Source of the DNA: Rhodoblastus sphagnicola
Lineage (GTDB): Bacteria; Pseudomonadota; Alphaproteobacteria; Rhizobiales; Beijerinckiaceae
NCBI RefSeq assembly: GCF_002937075.1
Contig: NZ_NHSJ01000121.1
Coordinates: 18,858 to 82,857 of the forward strand
Reading direction: 5' to 3'
Length of the DNA stretch: 64,000 bases
The first letter of the stretch is position 1; each line of letters starts with the position of its first letter. This document shows, piece by piece, positions 39,855-49,857 of the stretch. The notes beneath the pieces were generated by a model that had not been told where the DNA came from, ran no database searches, and saw nothing but the letters and a program-made list of their open reading frames with translations. A program made the position numbers and the translations under genes.

Positions 39855-39867
39855 GTTGGCGGAAGTC

Positions 39868-39986
39868 ATACGAAATCCGAATGATCCATTCGGATTTCGT
39901 ATTCCATTCGCGTGGAATTCCGGCTCCGCCTCAAGGAATTCCACGCGATTTCGTTTCCGCGAATCGCGAAGCGATCCAGCGGAAAC
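39868..39986. repeat. Three consecutive palindromes in the acnA-mepA gap
   Basis: Three perfect inverted repeats follow the terminator. The first has a 16-bp stem and 3-nt loop (39868-39883/39887-39902). The second has a 14-bp stem and 13-nt loop (39908-39921/39935-39948). The third has an 8-bp stem (39953-39960/39979-39986) with an inner 5-bp stem ATCGC/GCGAT. Together they fill the space to the mepA stop. The arms differ, so this is a composite element, not tandem copies. Confidence 0.75.
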
Positions 39987-39990
39987 CGGA

Positions 39991-40983
39991 TCAGTCGGAG
40001 ATCAAGACCTTGCGGCATTCCGGCGGCAAGGCCGACATCGGCATCGGCGGCTTCGGCTTGGCGTTGGGGTTGGGCCGGGGGTGGAGGATGGTCGGCTTGA
40101 ACCAATAGGCGAGGGATTCATCGCAGCCTTCGCCCGGCGGGACGGGGTCCTGGTCCTTGCAGAGGTCCGCGCCATCGGGGCAAGCGATGCGGACGTGGAA
40201 ATGGTAATTGTGCCCGTAATAGGGGCGCACCTTGTTCAGCCAGGCCCGGTCGCCGGTCGCATCGCGGCAGAGCGCCTTCTTGATGGCGGCGTTGACGAAA
40301 ATGCGCTCGACCACCGGATCGCGCGCCGCCGAGCGGATGATCGCCAGTTGGCCCGGCGTCCACACCGAACGATCGACATCGAGTCCATCTGCTCGGACCA
40401 TGTTGGTGGCCGACATCTCCTCGCGCTCTCTCCGCGAGAGATTGCGATCCGGCATGGGGGTCAGCCAGATGTCGACGTCCAGGCCAATCTGATGCGAGGC
40501 GTGGCCGGTGATCATCGGGCCGCCGCGCGGTTGGGACATGTCGCCGACGAGAATGCCGGGCCAACCCGCCTCGTCGGGCGCCCGCGCGGAAAGATTTTCG
40601 AGAAAGCGCACGAGATTGGGATGACCCCAGAAGCGATTGCGCGAAATGCGCATCACCTGCCAGGTCTCTCCATTGACGGGCAAGGCCTTGGCGCCAGCGA
40701 GGCAGCCGCGCGAGTAAAAACCGATCGCGCGCGCCGAAAGATCGGCGGGTTCGGTCGCGCGTCCGAACAATTCCTTGGCAGGCGTGGCCGGGTCGTCAGG
40801 CCGCGCGAGCGGCGGCAGCGGCTTGGGGTCCACCGACCCGATTTCTTGAGCAACGCCCGCCGTGGCGCAAATGAAGGCCAAACCTAAAACACCGAAGAAA
40901 AGCTTGCGCGAAGGTAAACGGCGAGCGATCGGAATGTTTTCGTCAACCTTTACATCAATTAGAACTTTACGGGCAAAGCTCAT
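39991..40983 (-). CDS. mepA: Penicillin-insensitive murein endopeptidase
   Basis: A 330-residue periplasmic LAS-type metallopeptidase that cuts D-Ala-mDAP (and L,D) crosslinks in peptidoglycan. Zinc ligands are visible in SHQIGLDVDIWLTPMP and YHFHVRIACPDG. A hydrophobic segment at residues 28-45 (KLFFGVLGLAFICATAGVA) serves as signal peptide, preceded by an unusually long charged n-region of about 25 residues, so a later start is possible. The Pro/Lys-rich tail is family-like. It faces an L,D-transpeptidase gene across a 50-bp divergent gap, a pairing that suggests joint wall remodelling. Confidence 0.9.
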   Translation of the reverse strand: MSFARKVLIDVKVDENIPIARRLPSRKLFFGVLGLAFICATAGVAQEIGSVDPKPLPPLARPDDPATPAKELFGRATEPADLSARAIGFYSRGCLAGAKALPVNGETWQVMRISRNRFWGHPNLVRFLENLSARAPDEAGWPGILVGDMSQPRGGPMITGHASHQIGLDVDIWLTPMPDRNLSRREREEMSATNMVRADGLDVDRSVWTPGQLAIIRSAARDPVVERIFVNAAIKKALCRDATGDRAWLNKVRPYYGHNYHFHVRIACPDGADLCKDQDPVPPGEGCDESLAYWFKPTILHPRPNPNAKPKPPMPMSALPPECRKVLISD

Positions 40984-41033
40984 GCTGCGATCCTGTGGAA
41001 AGTCAGTGATTGTCTGGGTCTGAGGGGGATTTC

Positions 41034-41606
41034 ATGCGAATATTCATTCGGTTAATGGCGCTCATTGCCGCGCTGCTCGTTGCGCCGATGGCGGCGCAGG
41101 CCAGAGTCAACATCTCCGTGGATCTGTCCTCCCAGCGCATGGTCGTCACCTCCGACGGCGGCGCGTCTTACTCCTGGCCGATCTCTTCGGCGCGCGCTGG
41201 TTATGTCACGCCGCGCGGCACTTATCACCCCACGAGCCTCCAGACGATGCATCGCTCGAAAAAATACCATAATTCGCCGATGCCTCATTCGATTTTCTTC
41301 AATGGCGGCTATGCCATTCACGGAACTTACGCCGTTGGCGCGCTGGGACGCCCCGCTTCCCATGGCTGCATCCGTATCTCGCCGGCGCATGCCTCGACCT
41401 TGTTCTCGCTGGTGCGCGCGGAAGGCGCGGTGATCCAGATCGTCGGCAGCGCGCCGGTTCGTCACTACGCGCGCGCCGGACATCACGGCCACGCTTATGC
41501 CCGTGTCGCCCATCACCGTCCACACGCCCATGGGACCGCGCTCGGCTACGCGCCGCATCATAACGAAAGAATTCAGCGCATCTTCAACCGGATCATGCCG
41601 GAATGA
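41034..41606 (+). CDS. L,D-transpeptidase (YkuD domain)
   Basis: A 190-residue secreted protein: signal peptide (residues 1-22, ending AAQA), then a YkuD catalytic domain. The HGTYAVGALGRPASHGCIRIS stretch, split here as HGTYAVG and ASHGCIRIS, supplies the active-site His and Cys. A His-rich tail (HHGHAYARVAHHRPHAHG) follows and may bind metal. These enzymes make 3-3 crosslinks or attach proteins to peptidoglycan. ATG 41034 has AGGGGG 6-7 nt upstream, a strong ribosome site. It is divergent from mepA. Confidence 0.9.
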   Translation: MRIFIRLMALIAALLVAPMAAQARVNISVDLSSQRMVVTSDGGASYSWPISSARAGYVTPRGTYHPTSLQTMHRSKKYHNSPMPHSIFFNGGYAIHGTYAVGALGRPASHGCIRISPAHASTLFSLVRAEGAVIQIVGSAPVRHYARAGHHGHAYARVAHHRPHAHGTALGYAPHHNERIQRIFNRIMPE

Positions 41607-41609
41607 TGA

Positions 41610-41882
41610 TCAGTCGGCCGCTGGATGATCGTAACGCAATTTCAGTCCGATGATCAGCACGTTCAGAAGAACCGTGATGATGTTGAAGATAACGATGGAC
41701 ATGGACTGGATCAGAAGGCCGTAAATCAACCACAAGCTACAGCCGGATACGAAAACGCCCTGGGTCAGGAGCGAGATCGACCGGGCGTCCCGACTCCGCA
41801 AGATCTTGATGGCTTGCGGGGTCCAACACAAAGTGGTGAGCGTTCCCGCGCTGAAGCCGACGATTTCCGTGACGAGGTTCAA
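41610..41882 (-). CDS. SemiSWEET sugar transporter
   Basis: A 90-residue protein with three helices: NLVTEIVGFSAGTLTTLCW with the PQ motif (WTPQAIKILRSRDARSI), then GVFVSGCSLWLIYGLLI and IVIFNIITVLLNVLIIGLKL. This is the bacterial SemiSWEET (MtN3) pattern; such proteins dimerise and carry sugars by facilitated diffusion. The frame opens at 41993, but TTG 41882 has GAGGAG 6 nt upstream and gives the standard length, so it is preferred. It converges tail to tail with the L,D-transpeptidase gene, 3 bp apart. Confidence 0.85.
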   Translation of the reverse strand: MNLVTEIVGFSAGTLTTLCWTPQAIKILRSRDARSISLLTQGVFVSGCSLWLIYGLLIQSMSIVIFNIITVLLNVLIIGLKLRYDHPAAD

Positions 41883-42008
41883 AAGCCGCTCCTCAACCCA
41901 TTGAGCCTGGAGGGCGTTCGGGGAACAGTGGATCACCGAATACCCTCTATAAGATTGTTTTCGCGCGCGTTCTTCATGCGAGCCGAACTCCATTTCGCTT
42001 GAAAGACG

Positions 42009-43097
42009 CTAGGGGCCGCCAAATAGCCGGGCGATGACCCGCGCGGTGTAATCCACCATGGGCACGACACGCGCATAATTCAATCGTGTCGGCCCGATGA
42101 CGCCGAGTACGCCGACGATTCGGCGCTGGGAGTCATGGAAAGGCGCCGTCACCATTGATGAGCCGGAAAGGGAAAACAGCTTGTTTTCCGAACCGATGAA
42201 GATCCTCACGCCGTCCCCGTCCTCGGCGCGCGCGAGCAGATCGATCACGTCGCTCTTGGTTTCGAGGTCGTCGAACAACAGCTTGATCCGCTCAATGTCC
42301 GTCATTGCGCTGACATCTTCGAGAAGGTTGGCCTGGCCCCGGACGATGAGGTTCTGCGCGGCGCCCGCAGGGCCGGCCCAGATGGCCAGACCGAGCGACA
42401 CAAGCTTGGCCGTGAGCACGTCGAGTTCCGACTTGGCGGCGGTGCGCGACATTTCGATTTCACCGCGCACCTGCGCGAGGGTTCGGCCTTTTACGCGCGC
42501 GTTGAGATAGTTTCCCGCTTCGACCAGCGCCGATTGCGGAAGATCGGGCGGCACCGGAAGCACCCGGTTCTCGACGGAGCCATCCTCTGACACCAGGATC
42601 GCCAGCGCCTTCTCCGGTTCCAGGCGAACAAACTCGATCTGTTTCAGCCGGTTGTTCTCTTTGCTCGTCAACACCACGGCGGCGCCGCGCGACAGGCCGG
42701 ACAACAGGCTCCCGGCTTCCGCCAGCGCCTCATCGATGCTGCGCGCGCGTGACGCCGCCTGCATTTGCGTCTCGATCTGGCGCCGGTCGTCGTCGGTCAG
42801 GTCGCCAATTTGCAAAAGCGAATCCACGAAAAATCGCAAGCCGAGTTCCGTAGGCAGCCGTCCGGCGCTGGTATGGGGCGAAAAGATCAGGCCGAGGCTT
42901 TCGAGATCCTGCATGACGTTGCGGATGGAGGCAGCCGACAGCGGCATGGGGAGAATCCGCGACAATTGCCTGGACCCCACGGGTTCGCCATTGGCCAGAT
43001 AAGACTCGACGATGTTGCGAAAAATCTCGCGCGACCGCTCATTCAGCCGCGACAGCGCGCCTGGGCTCGATAAAGGAAAATCCGAGTTCGCCGACAT
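42009..43097 (-). CDS. hrcA: Heat-inducible transcription repressor HrcA
   Basis: A 362-residue repressor of CIRCE-controlled chaperone operons. The N-terminal winged helix ([60 protein letters not shown]) and the C-terminal GAF-like domain ending [19 protein letters not shown] and MVDYTARVI are canonical. It senses folding load through GroEL. No CIRCE element was found in the window, and grpE, the usual downstream partner, does not follow; the next gene is a SemiSWEET. Confidence 0.95.
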   Translation of the reverse strand: MSANSDFPLSSPGALSRLNERSREIFRNIVESYLANGEPVGSRQLSRILPMPLSAASIRNVMQDLESLGLIFSPHTSAGRLPTELGLRFFVDSLLQIGDLTDDDRRQIETQMQAASRARSIDEALAEAGSLLSGLSRGAAVVLTSKENNRLKQIEFVRLEPEKALAILVSEDGSVENRVLPVPPDLPQSALVEAGNYLNARVKGRTLAQVRGEIEMSRTAAKSELDVLTAKLVSLGLAIWAGPAGAAQNLIVRGQANLLEDVSAMTDIERIKLLFDDLETKSDVIDLLARAEDGDGVRIFIGSENKLFSLSGSSMVTAPFHDSQRRIVGVLGVIGPTRLNYARVVPMVDYTARVIARLFGGP

Positions 43098-43130
43098 CCG
43101 CAGATTTTACTCGCACCGCTCGAGCCTTGC

Positions 43131-44123
43131 TCAAAGTTTTCTCAGAGCAACCTCTTCGATCCGATGGCTTGGACCCTTGGTTAGAATGAGGCTCGCTCTT
43201 GCGCGCGTTGGCAAGATGTTTTCGTGAAGGTTCCGCAAGTTTATCCGGGTCCAGATGTCCTTGGCGACCTCTTCCGCCTCGACATCGCTGATGTCGGAAT
43301 ATCTCTTGAAATAGGATCTGGGGTCGCGGAACATGGTCGAACGCAGCCGCATGAAGCGCTTGACGTACCATTTCTCCAGCAGCGCCTCGTCGGAATGCAG
43401 ATAAACGGAAAAGTCGAAAAAGTCCGAGATGAACGACGTTTCCTTGCCGTCGCGCGGCGGCCGGCTGGGCAGGAGGACGTTGACGCCCTCGACAATCAGA
43501 ATGTCCGGCCTGTCAACGGAAATCACCTGATCGGGAACGATGTCATAGGTCAGGTGCGAGTAAACCGGCGCCTCGACATGGCTTTCGCCGGCTTTGACCG
43601 CCGAAAGAAACCGCAGCAGCCGGGCGGTGTCGTAGCTTTCCGGAAAGCCCTTGCGATCCATCATGCGGCGGCGCTTCAGTTGCGCGTTCGACAACAGGAA
43701 ACCGTCGGTGGTGATCAAATCCACTTTCGGCGTATTGGGCCAACGCGACAACAAGGCCTGAAGCACGCGCGCGGTGGTCGATTTGCCGACCGCGACGGAG
43801 CCGGCCACGCCGATGATATAGGGCACTTTGCCGTCGGCCCCGAGAAAGCGTTGCGTCGCCTTGAACAGGCCCTGAGTCGCCGCAACGTAAAGAGCCAGCA
43901 GACGCGACAGCGGCAGATAGATCGCGACGACCTCGTCCATCGAAATGGGATCGTTGATCGATTGCAGCCGGTTCAGATCGTCGATCGTCAGCGTCATCGG
44001 CGTGTCGGCGCGCAGACACGCCCATTCGTCGCGCGTGAACCGGCGATAGGGAGAAAGGCACGGACGCGCGGGCAATTCCCGCGCTTCCGCTCGGATGTCT
44101 CGGACCATCTCGACCAAGCCCAT
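43131..44123 (-). CDS. coaA: Pantothenate kinase, type I
   Basis: A 330-residue enzyme starting coenzyme A synthesis by phosphorylating pantothenate. [20 protein letters not shown] is the P-loop; [42 protein letters not shown] and [11 protein letters not shown] are type I signatures. ATG 44123 (tandem GGAGA upstream) gives the usual length; an open extension to 44207 would overlap hisE and is basic and low-complexity. Position after hisE, at the end of the his run, is common in Rhizobiales. Confidence 0.95.
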   Translation of the reverse strand: MGLVEMVRDIRAEARELPARPCLSPYRRFTRDEWACLRADTPMTLTIDDLNRLQSINDPISMDEVVAIYLPLSRLLALYVAATQGLFKATQRFLGADGKVPYIIGVAGSVAVGKSTTARVLQALLSRWPNTPKVDLITTDGFLLSNAQLKRRRMMDRKGFPESYDTARLLRFLSAVKAGESHVEAPVYSHLTYDIVPDQVISVDRPDILIVEGVNVLLPSRPPRDGKETSFISDFFDFSVYLHSDEALLEKWYVKRFMRLRSTMFRDPRSYFKRYSDISDVEAEEVAKDIWTRINLRNLHENILPTRARASLILTKGPSHRIEEVALRKL

Positions 44124-44139
44124 TCTCCGTCTCCGACTC

Positions 44140-44469
44140 TTACCCCTGGCTGGCGCGAGAGGCCTTTTCCTGGTGGCCCGACTGCTGGGTGCGACGGGCG
44201 AGTTCACCGATCACATCCTGCAACGGAACGCCGCCGTCTTGAAGCAAGACCAATAGATGATACAGCACGTCGGCCGCCTCCATCTTGAGCCCGACCTTGT
44301 CACGTTCGACCGCCGCGATCACGGCTTCTACGGCTTCTTCGCCGAATTTCTTGGCGACGCGCGCCACGCCGGCGTCAAGCAGCGATTTTGTGTAGGATTT
44401 GTCGGCGGAGGACTGGGCGCGGCTGGCGATCAGCACGGCGAGATCGTCGAGGGTGAAATTTGCGGTCAT
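44140..44469 (-). CDS. hisE: Phosphoribosyl-ATP pyrophosphatase
   Basis: A 109-residue all-helical pyrophosphohydrolase, second step of histidine synthesis. [29 protein letters not shown], with the metal-binding EEAVE and the later [13 protein letters not shown], is canonical. A short Gln/Ser/Lys tail ([18 protein letters not shown]) is variable. It overlaps hisF by 4 nt (ATGA), so both are translated together; coaA follows after 16 bp. HisE is separate from HisI here. Confidence 0.95.
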   Translation of the reverse strand: MTANFTLDDLAVLIASRAQSSADKSYTKSLLDAGVARVAKKFGEEAVEAVIAAVERDKVGLKMEAADVLYHLLVLLQDGGVPLQDVIGELARRTQQSGHQEKASRASQG

Positions 44470-45260
44470 GAGGCGGTCTTTGCGGCGGTCTGGGTTTGAG
44501 GATCGAGGCGCATGGGCAGGCCGGCCTTCGCCATATAAGATTTGGCCTCGCCAATGGTGAATTCGCCAAAGTGAAAGATTGAGGCGGCGAGAACCGCGCT
44601 GGCGTGACCCAGGCTGATGCCTTCGACCAAATGATCCAGCGTGCCCACGCCGCCCGACGCGATCACCGGAATCGAAACGGCGTCGGCGATGGTGCGGGTC
44701 AGTTCGAGATCGAAGCCGGATTTGGCGCCGTCGCGGTCCATCGAGGTCAGCAGGATTTCACCCGCTCCGAGCGACGCGACTTCCTGCGCATAGGCCACGG
44801 CGTCGATGCCGGTGGGGCGGCGTCCGCCATGGGTAAAAATCTCCCATTTTTGCGGGCCGACCTGCTTGGCGTCGATGGCGACGACAATGCACTGGCTGCC
44901 GAATTTCTCCGCGCCCTGCCGGACGAAATCGCGATTATGCACGGCTGCCGTCATGATCGAGGCCTTGTCGGCGCCCGCCAGCAGGAGATTGCGGATGTCG
45001 TCGATGCCGCGCACGCCGCCGCCGACGGTGAGCGGCATGAAGCAGGCTTCCGCCGTGCGCCGGACGACGTCGAGCAGCACGCCGCGCTCCTCGTGGCTCG
45101 CGGTAATGTCGAGGAAGCACAGTTCGTCGGCGCCGGCGGCGTCATAGGCGATGGCGCATTCGACGGGGTCGCCGGCGTCGCGGAGATCGACGAAATTGAC
45201 GCCCTTGACCACGCGACCGTCTTTGACGTCGAGGCAGGGTATCACGCGGGCTTTGAGCAC
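44466..45260 (-). CDS. hisF: Imidazole glycerol phosphate synthase, cyclase subunit
   Basis: A 264-residue (beta/alpha)8 barrel. [23 protein letters not shown] holds the first catalytic aspartate; [20 protein letters not shown] the second; [15 protein letters not shown] the phosphate-binding loop. It forms the channelled heterodimer with HisH. The normal length is ~255, the extra C-terminal residues ([12 protein letters not shown]) being variable. It lies 28 bp below hisA and overlaps hisE. Confidence 0.97.
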   Translation of the reverse strand: MLKARVIPCLDVKDGRVVKGVNFVDLRDAGDPVECAIAYDAAGADELCFLDITASHEERGVLLDVVRRTAEACFMPLTVGGGVRGIDDIRNLLLAGADKASIMTAAVHNRDFVRQGAEKFGSQCIVVAIDAKQVGPQKWEIFTHGGRRPTGIDAVAYAQEVASLGAGEILLTSMDRDGAKSGFDLELTRTIADAVSIPVIASGGVGTLDHLVEGISLGHASAVLAASIFHFGEFTIGEAKSYMAKAGLPMRLDPQTQTAAKTAS

Positions 45261-45288
45261 GTTGGGCTCCTCCGGATCGTTCGCGGGA

Positions 45289-46029
45289 TTACGCGACTTT
45301 GCGGGATTTGATGAGATCGAGCGCCTGTCGCGGATCGAGACGGCCGTCGTAAAGCGCGCGGCCGGTGATGGCGCCGGCGAGTTTGACGCAATCGGGCCGC
45401 AACAGTCGTTCGATATCGGCGATCGAGGCCAGACCGCCCGAGGCGATCACCGGAATGACCAAGGCCTCGGCGAGCGCCAGCGTCGCCTCGATGTTGAGAC
45501 CCTTCATGGCGCCATCGCGGGAAATGTCGGTGTAGATGATGGCGGCGACGCCGGCGTCCTCGAACCTCTTGCCAAGTTCGACCGCCGTCAGTTCCGAGGA
45601 CTTGGCCCAGCCGTCCACCGCGACCAGACCGTCGCGGGCGTCGACGCCCACCGCGATCTTGCCGGGATGCAGGCGCGAGGCCTCGCGCACGAAGGCGGGA
45701 TCGCGCACGGCGGCCGTGCCGATGATGACGCGATCGACGCCCTTTTTCAGCCAGCCGTCCACGGTGCGCATGTCGCGGATGCCGCCGCCGAGCTGCACCG
45801 GCATTTTGGTCAGGCGCGCGAGAATGGCGTCGACCGCGTCGCCGTTCATCGGCTTGCCGGCGAAGGCGCCGTCGAGATCGACGACATGGAGATATTCGAA
45901 ACCCTGCTGTTCGAACCGTTGCGCCTGCGCGGCGGGGTCGTCGTTGAAGACGGTCGCCCGGTCCATGTCGCCATGGACGAGGCGCACGCATTGGCCGCCC
46001 TTCAGATCAATCGCCGGAAACAAAATCAC
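45289..46029 (-). CDS. hisA: ProFAR isomerase
   Basis: A 246-residue barrel isomerase of histidine synthesis. [20 protein letters not shown] contains the catalytic aspartate, [17 protein letters not shown] the first phosphate loop, [14 protein letters not shown] the second aspartate, and [13 protein letters not shown] the second loop. The start is GTG 46029, overlapping the hisH stop as GTGA with TGAGG upstream. The open frame continues far upstream through hisH but only from this GTG is it HisA-like. Confidence 0.96.
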   Translation of the reverse strand: MILFPAIDLKGGQCVRLVHGDMDRATVFNDDPAAQAQRFEQQGFEYLHVVDLDGAFAGKPMNGDAVDAILARLTKMPVQLGGGIRDMRTVDGWLKKGVDRVIIGTAAVRDPAFVREASRLHPGKIAVGVDARDGLVAVDGWAKSSELTAVELGKRFEDAGVAAIIYTDISRDGAMKGLNIEATLALAEALVIPVIASGGLASIADIERLLRPDCVKLAGAITGRALYDGRLDPRQALDLIKSRKVA

Positions 46030-46676
46030 GGACGCCACCTCAGGAAGTTGGAAATCAGTCGCAGACCCATGGTCTGGCTCTTTTCGGGATGGAATTGCAA
46101 ACCGACAATATTGTCGCGCCCGATCATTGCGGTCAGCGGCTCGCCGTAATCTGTGGTGGCCAAGACGTGCGCGGGATTGGTCGCACGAAAATAATAGGAG
46201 TGGACGAAATAGGCGTGCAGGCCGTCTTCGCCGGTCGGGATGTTGGCGAGCAGGGGATGGTCGCCGTTCGGGCTCAGGCTGTTCCAGCCCATGTGCGGGA
46301 TCTTCAGCGCCGGGTTTTTCGGCGCGATGGGCGCGACTTCGCCACCGATCCAGCCCAGCCCCGGCGTGACGCCATGTTCGAGCCCGCGGTCGGCCAGCAA
46401 CTGCATGCCGACGCAAATGCCCAGGAAAGGCGTCGCGCGCTTTTGCACGCACTCGCTCAAGGCGTCGAACATGCCGTCGATGGCGAGCAGCCCGCGCCGG
46501 CAGTCCGCGAAAGCGCCGACGCCGGGCAGCACGACGCGGTCGGCCGAGCGCAAGGCTTCAGGCTCGCGGACGATGCGGATCGAATCGCCTTGACCGGCTT
46601 CACGGGCGGACCGTTCAAACGCCTTGAGCGCGGAATGAAGGTTGCCCGAGCCATAATCGATGATGGCGACGTTCAC
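46026..46676 (-). CDS. hisH: Imidazole glycerol phosphate synthase, glutaminase subunit
   Basis: A 216-residue class I glutamine amidotransferase that supplies ammonia to His[19 protein letters not shown] begins the fold, [10 protein letters not shown] the oxyanion region, [11 protein letters not shown] carries the catalytic cysteine, and [10 protein letters not shown] the catalytic His-Glu. It overlaps DUF2628 upstream by 4 nt and hisA downstream by 4 nt, so the run is tightly coupled. Confidence 0.97.
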   Translation of the reverse strand: MNVAIIDYGSGNLHSALKAFERSAREAGQGDSIRIVREPEALRSADRVVLPGVGAFADCRRGLLAIDGMFDALSECVQKRATPFLGICVGMQLLADRGLEHGVTPGLGWIGGEVAPIAPKNPALKIPHMGWNSLSPNGDHPLLANIPTGEDGLHAYFVHSYYFRATNPAHVLATTDYGEPLTAMIGRDNIVGLQFHPEKSQTMGLRLISNFLRWRP

Positions 46677-47074
46677 GACCGCTTCTCCTGCTCGTTGATC
46701 ATTTGGGGGATTCGATCAAAATAGATGCGCTCGGCGTCCCGCGCATTTTCGCCGAGGCTCAAGCCCTGAAGCAGCAAGCCTTTGCGGGACAGCGCCTGTT
46801 CGCGCACCCGGTCGGCCTCAAGGCCGAACGCCAGCGCGCCGAGCGTATAAACCAGCGCCGCCACGGCGGCGTCAAGGTGAAGCGTCAAGGCCAACACGCC
46901 CGCGAGGGCCGTCCAGAGCAGCCACAGGCCGAGCATGCGCCACAGCCGATGTCTGAGCGCCCAAACCGGCGTCAGCAGGAACGCCGTGCGATCGAAACCC
47001 TGGCGGACGAAAACGGCGCGTTCTCCGGCGGTTTCGCGCGAGCCCGCGGGCTGATAGACCGAATAAAGAAACAA
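46673..47074 (-). CDS. DUF2628 membrane protein inside the his operon
   Basis: A 133-residue protein with two to three membrane helices ([22 protein letters not shown] split by a short turn, then [19 protein letters not shown]). An N-terminal [22 protein letters not shown] block is characteristic of DUF2628. A charged C-terminal helix follows ([15 protein letters not shown]). It sits between hisB and hisH, overlapping hisH by 4 nt, a conserved placement in Rhizobiales. No enzymatic motif is present. Its link with histidine synthesis is positional only. Confidence 0.85.
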   Translation of the reverse strand: MFLYSVYQPAGSRETAGERAVFVRQGFDRTAFLLTPVWALRHRLWRMLGLWLLWTALAGVLALTLHLDAAVAALVYTLGALAFGLEADRVREQALSRKGLLLQGLSLGENARDAERIYFDRIPQMINEQEKRS

Positions 47075-47091
47075 TGGCGGCTTCGCTCGCT

Positions 47092-47682
47092 TTAGAGCGC
47101 TCCCTTCGTCGAGGGAATTTTGTCTGCTTGCCGCGCGTCAATGGCGACGGCGCGGCCGAGCGCCCTGGCGACGCCCTTGAAGCAGGTCTCGGCGATGTGA
47201 TGATTGTTCACGCCGTAAAGCGTCTCGATGTGGAGGGTGATGGCGGCGTTCTGGGCGAAGGCCTGAAAAAACTCCCGCACCAGCTCGGTGTCGAACTCGC
47301 CGATCTTGGCGTTGCTGAACCGGGTATTGAACACCAGAAACGGGCGACCGGAAATATCGATGGCGACGCGCGTCAGCGTTTCATCCATGGGAATATGGGC
47401 GTCCGCGTAACGCACGATGCCGCGCAACTCGCCCAGCGCGCGGCGAAACGCTTGGCCGAGGGCGATGCCGACATCCTCGACGGTGTGGTGCTGGTCGATA
47501 TGGAGGTCGCCTTTGGCCTCGATTTCGAGATCCATCAGCGAATGGCGGGCGAGTTGATCCAGCATATGGTCGAAAAAACCGATTCCAGTCGAAATCCTGC
47601 TCATGCCGGCGCCGTCCACGCAAATTTTGACGGAAATGTCCGTCTCCTTGGTTTTGCGCGTGATTTCAGCTTGTCGCGTCAT
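47092..47682 (-). CDS. hisB: Imidazoleglycerol-phosphate dehydratase
   Basis: A 196-residue manganese enzyme of histidine synthesis, the monofunctional dehydratase form. [59 protein letters not shown] and the [13 protein letters not shown] terminus carry the metal-binding histidines and catalytic acids. ATG 47682 gives the standard length; an ATG six codons earlier (47700) is possible. It is the first gene of the his run, divergent from hslV. The separate phosphatase step is supplied by hisN at 62.6 kb. Confidence 0.96.
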   Translation of the reverse strand: MTRQAEITRKTKETDISVKICVDGAGMSRISTGIGFFDHMLDQLARHSLMDLEIEAKGDLHIDQHHTVEDVGIALGQAFRRALGELRGIVRYADAHIPMDETLTRVAIDISGRPFLVFNTRFSNAKIGEFDTELVREFFQAFAQNAAITLHIETLYGVNNHHIAETCFKGVARALGRAVAIDARQADKIPSTKGAL

Positions 47683-47825
47683 TGTTCTTTCCCGACCCAT
47701 CGGAAATTTCTCTTTAGCAAATGGACGGCGCGCGCGCCACTCTGACTTGGGGAGGGCTTGCAAGCCTCGTTCTTGCGCAATAGATGCGCGGGGGAAAGCG
47801 CAGCTTGCGTCGCAACGGAGAACCC

Positions 47826-48395
47826 ATGGCGGACGACCCAACACCTTCGACGATGCACGCGACCACCATCATCCTGGTGCGCAAGGACGGCAAGACGGTG
47901 ATCGCCGGCGACGGGCAGGTCAGCCTCGGCCAGACCATCATCAAAGGCAATGCGCGCAAGGTGCGCCGGCTCGGCAAAGGCCACGTGATCATCGGCTTCG
48001 CCGGCGCCACGGCGGATGCCTTCACGCTGTGCGAGCGGCTGGAGGCCAAGCTCGAACAATATCCCGGCCAATTGCTGCGCGCCTGCGTCGAACTGGCGAA
48101 GGACTGGCGCACGGACCGATACTTGCGCAAGCTTGAGGCGATGATGCTGGTCGCCGACAAGACCAGCGCGCTGGTGATCACCGGCGCCGGCGACGTGCTG
48201 GAGCCGGAGCCGCAAGGTCGGGGATCGGTGATGGGGATCGGTTCGGGAGGAAATTACGCGCTTGCCGCCGGCCGGGCCCTGCTCGACACCGATCTGGACG
48301 CGGAAACCATAGCGCGCCGGGCGCTGCTGATCGCGGCGGACATTTGCGTCTATACCAACACCAATATCGTGGTCGAAAGCCTCGACTCGCTCTGA
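47826..48395 (+). CDS. hslV: ATP-dependent protease subunit HslV
   Basis: A 189-residue proteasome-like peptidase subunit, forming a dodecamer with Hsl[22 protein letters not shown] gives the N-terminal threonine nucleophile region, [17 protein letters not shown] and [16 protein letters not shown] the active-site loops. ATG 47826 (GGAGA upstream) leaves about a dozen residues before the catalytic TT, so removal of a propeptide is required; an ATG at 47853 leaves only MHA. It is divergent from hisB and 13 bp before hslU. Confidence 0.96.
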   Translation: MADDPTPSTMHATTIILVRKDGKTVIAGDGQVSLGQTIIKGNARKVRRLGKGHVIIGFAGATADAFTLCERLEAKLEQYPGQLLRACVELAKDWRTDRYLRKLEAMMLVADKTSALVITGAGDVLEPEPQGRGSVMGIGSGGNYALAAGRALLDTDLDAETIARRALLIAADICVYTNTNIVVESLDSL

Positions 48396-48408
48396 CCGGA
48401 CGGATTCC

Positions 48409-49710
48409 ATGACCGAATTATCCCCTCGCGAGATCGTTTCCGAGCTCGACCGTTTCATTGTCGGCCAAAAGGACGCCAAGCGCGCGGTGGCGATCGCCCT
48501 GCGCAATCGCTGGCGGCGCCTGAAGCTCGAAGGTCTGATGCGGGAAGAAGTCCTGCCGAAGAACATTCTGATGATCGGCCCGACCGGCGTTGGCAAGACC
48601 GAGATCGCGCGACGGCTGGCGCGCCTCGCCAATGCGCCGTTCCTGAAGGTCGAGGCCACCAAATTCACCGAGGTCGGTTATGTCGGCCGCGATGTTGAAC
48701 AGATTGTCCGCGACCTCGTCGAAATCGGCATTGCCCTGGTCAAGGAGGCCAAGCGCCGCGATGTCGCCGCCCGCGCGCAACTCGCCGCCGAGGACCGCAT
48801 CGTCAGCGCCCTGGTCGGCGTCAACGCCAGTCAGGCGACCCGTGACGCCTTTCGCAAGAAATTGCGCGATGGCGATATGGAAGACAAGGATGTCGAAATC
48901 GAATTGACGGCGGCGGCCAATCCCGCGCCGCCGATGTTCGACTTGCCCAACATGCCCGGCGCTTCCATCGGCGCCATTTCCCTGGGCGATATTTTTGGCA
49001 AGGCGCCCCAGCCCAAGCGCCATCGCATGAAGGTCAAGGACGCCTACAAGCCCCTTCAGGCGGAGGAAAGCGAGAAACTGCTGGACCACGAACAGATCGT
49101 GCGCGACGCGCTGCGCGAAGTCGAAAACGCCGGCATCGTGTTTCTCGACGAAATCGACAAGATCTGCGCCCGCGACGGTCGCGGCGCCGATGTGTCGCGC
49201 GAGGGCGTGCAGCGCGATCTCCTGCCGCTGATCGAGGGCACCACGGTCGCCACCAAGCATGGCGCGGTCAAGACCGATCACATTCTGTTCATCGCCTCAG
49301 GCGCGTTCCATGTCGCCAAGCCGTCCGACCTCCTGCCGGAATTGCAGGGCCGGTTGCCGATTCGCGTCGAACTGTCGTCGCTTGAGGAAGAGGATTTCAA
49401 GCGCATCCTGACCCAGCCGGAAGCCAGCCTCGTCAAGCAGTATCGCGCCTTGATGGAGACGGAGGGCGTCGATCTTCAATTCACGGACGACGCCATCGAC
49501 GCTTTGGCGCGGATCGCCGTCCAGGTGAACGCCAGTGTGGAAAACATCGGCGCCCGCCGGTTGCAGACCGTGCTGGAGCGCGTGCTCGACGAGGTCAGTT
49601 TTTCCGCAAGCGACAGTTCCGGGCAGACCGTGGTCGTGGACGGCCCCTATGTCGAGGCCCGCGTCGGCGATCTCGCCGCCAATGTCGATCTGAGCCGCTA
49701 CATTCTCTAG
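48409..49710 (+). CDS. hslU: ATP-dependent protease ATPase subunit HslU
   Basis: A 433-residue AAA+ unfoldase partner of Hsl[22 protein letters not shown] (Walker A), [20 protein letters not shown] (pore loop), an I domain at about residues 110-235, [15 protein letters not shown] (Walker B), and the C-terminal sensor and docking tail [15 protein letters not shown] are all intact. The stop TAG lies within the terminal CTAG of a palindromic repeat element. HslVU is normally part of the RpoH regulon. Confidence 0.97.
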   Translation: MTELSPREIVSELDRFIVGQKDAKRAVAIALRNRWRRLKLEGLMREEVLPKNILMIGPTGVGKTEIARRLARLANAPFLKVEATKFTEVGYVGRDVEQIVRDLVEIGIALVKEAKRRDVAARAQLAAEDRIVSALVGVNASQATRDAFRKKLRDGDMEDKDVEIELTAAANPAPPMFDLPNMPGASIGAISLGDIFGKAPQPKRHRMKVKDAYKPLQAEESEKLLDHEQIVRDALREVENAGIVFLDEIDKICARDGRGADVSREGVQRDLLPLIEGTTVATKHGAVKTDHILFIASGAFHVAKPSDLLPELQGRLPIRVELSSLEEEDFKRILTQPEASLVKQYRALMETEGVDLQFTDDAIDALARIAVQVNASVENIGARRLQTVLERVLDEVSFSASDSSGQTVVVDGPYVEARVGDLAANVDLSRYIL

Positions 49711-49812
49711 AGCATGATGCGTTTCCACGGAAACGCATCATGCTCTAGACTCTTTGTTTTCGCATGATCTTTTCCAAAAACCGGTGTCCACTTTTGGGGA
49801 TCATGCTCTAGC
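49706..49812. repeat. Palindromic intergenic element, copy 1
   Basis: A 107-bp element made of a perfect 21-bp inverted repeat with a 2-nt centre (49706-49749), then a second hairpin with GCATGATC/GATCATGC arms enclosing ACCGGTGTCCACTTTT, and a closing GCTCTAG. A second copy in opposite orientation lies at 55723-55824; 25 bp at 49750-49774 is identical to 55757-55781 on the other strand. Architecture recalls the RIME and Bru-RS elements of other Rhizobiales. Its first CTAG contains the hslU stop codon. Confidence 0.85.
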
Positions 49813-49827
49813 CCAGGCAACCGAAAG

Positions 49828-49849
49828 GCTGGGGCGCAAGCCCCAGCCG
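49828..49849 (-). terminator. Terminator after efp
   Basis: A 9-bp stem GGCTGGGGC/GCCCCAGCC with a 4-nt loop, followed on the minus strand by TTTCGGTT, 8 bp past the efp stop. Confidence 0.65.
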
Positions 49850-49857
49850 TCGCAAAC

